In this document: positions 6,207-6,211 of the stretch, piece after piece
Layout of the letters: every line of letters starts with the position of its first letter
How positions within the stretch are numbered: position 1 is the first letter of the stretch
Origin: Bordetella sp.
GTDB taxonomy: Bacteria; Pseudomonadota; Gammaproteobacteria; Burkholderiales; Burkholderiaceae_B
DNA: 6,211 nucleotides
Assembly (NCBI GenBank): GCA_027450125.1
Contig: DAIDKG010000408.1
Location: 1 to 6,211 of the forward strand
Direction of reading: 5' to 3'
The notes under the pieces: generated by a model
Database searches by the model: none
The model's input: only the letters and a program-made list of their open reading frames with translations
What the model was told of the DNA's origin: nothing
Made by a program: the position numbers and the translations under genes

Positions 6207-6211
6207 GGATG

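Noticed and set aside
1..6211. Search for tRNA, rRNA, CRISPR, insertion sequence, phage or defence genes
   Set aside because: No cloverleaf, spaced repeats, transposase, integrase or anomalous composition was seen; all long stretches are explained by ung and dpp genes.

Overview
The window holds a conserved housekeeping locus with every gene on the minus strand. It reads, in transcription order (right to left): ung (uracil-DNA glycosylase), a 161-base gap with the probable promoter, then the dipeptide ABC-transporter operon dppA-dppB-dppC-dppD-dppF. dppF runs off the left edge. The DNA is strongly GC-rich by eye and codons end mostly in G or C. The proteins resemble E. coli Dpp proteins closely, as I remember them. 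The ung-dppABCDF layout and composition suggest a betaproteobacterium of the Burkholderiales, most likely Alcaligenaceae (Bordetella/Achromobacter type). That assignment is inference, because no marker gene fixes the genus.

Layout: 6206-5460 is ung. 5459-5299 is the gap carrying a candidate promoter, inverted repeats, a leader stem-loop and a good dppA ribosome-binding site. 5298-3667 is dppA, a secreted periplasmic peptide-binding protein. 3666-3535 is a 132-base spacer with a perfect 14-bp GC-rich hairpin, plus an upstream segment that could pair with one arm of it. 3534-2521 is dppB and 2512-1661 is dppC, the two membrane permeases. 1659-667 is dppD and 670-1 is partial dppF, the two ATPases. 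The last four genes are packed tightly: 8-bp gap, 1-bp gap, 4-bp ATGA overlap.

How it works: DppA captures dipeptides (and in E. coli also haem) in the periplasm and delivers them to the DppB-DppC channel. DppD and DppF hydrolyse ATP to drive import. The binding protein is needed in excess over the membrane complex. The hairpin just after dppA is in the right place to lower expression of dppBCDF or to protect the dppA transcript.

I found no mobile element, CRISPR array, RNA gene, toxin, phage gene or unknown protein family. The points worth a second look are regulatory structures in the two intergenic gaps and a four-cysteine tail in DppD. None amounts to a new system.
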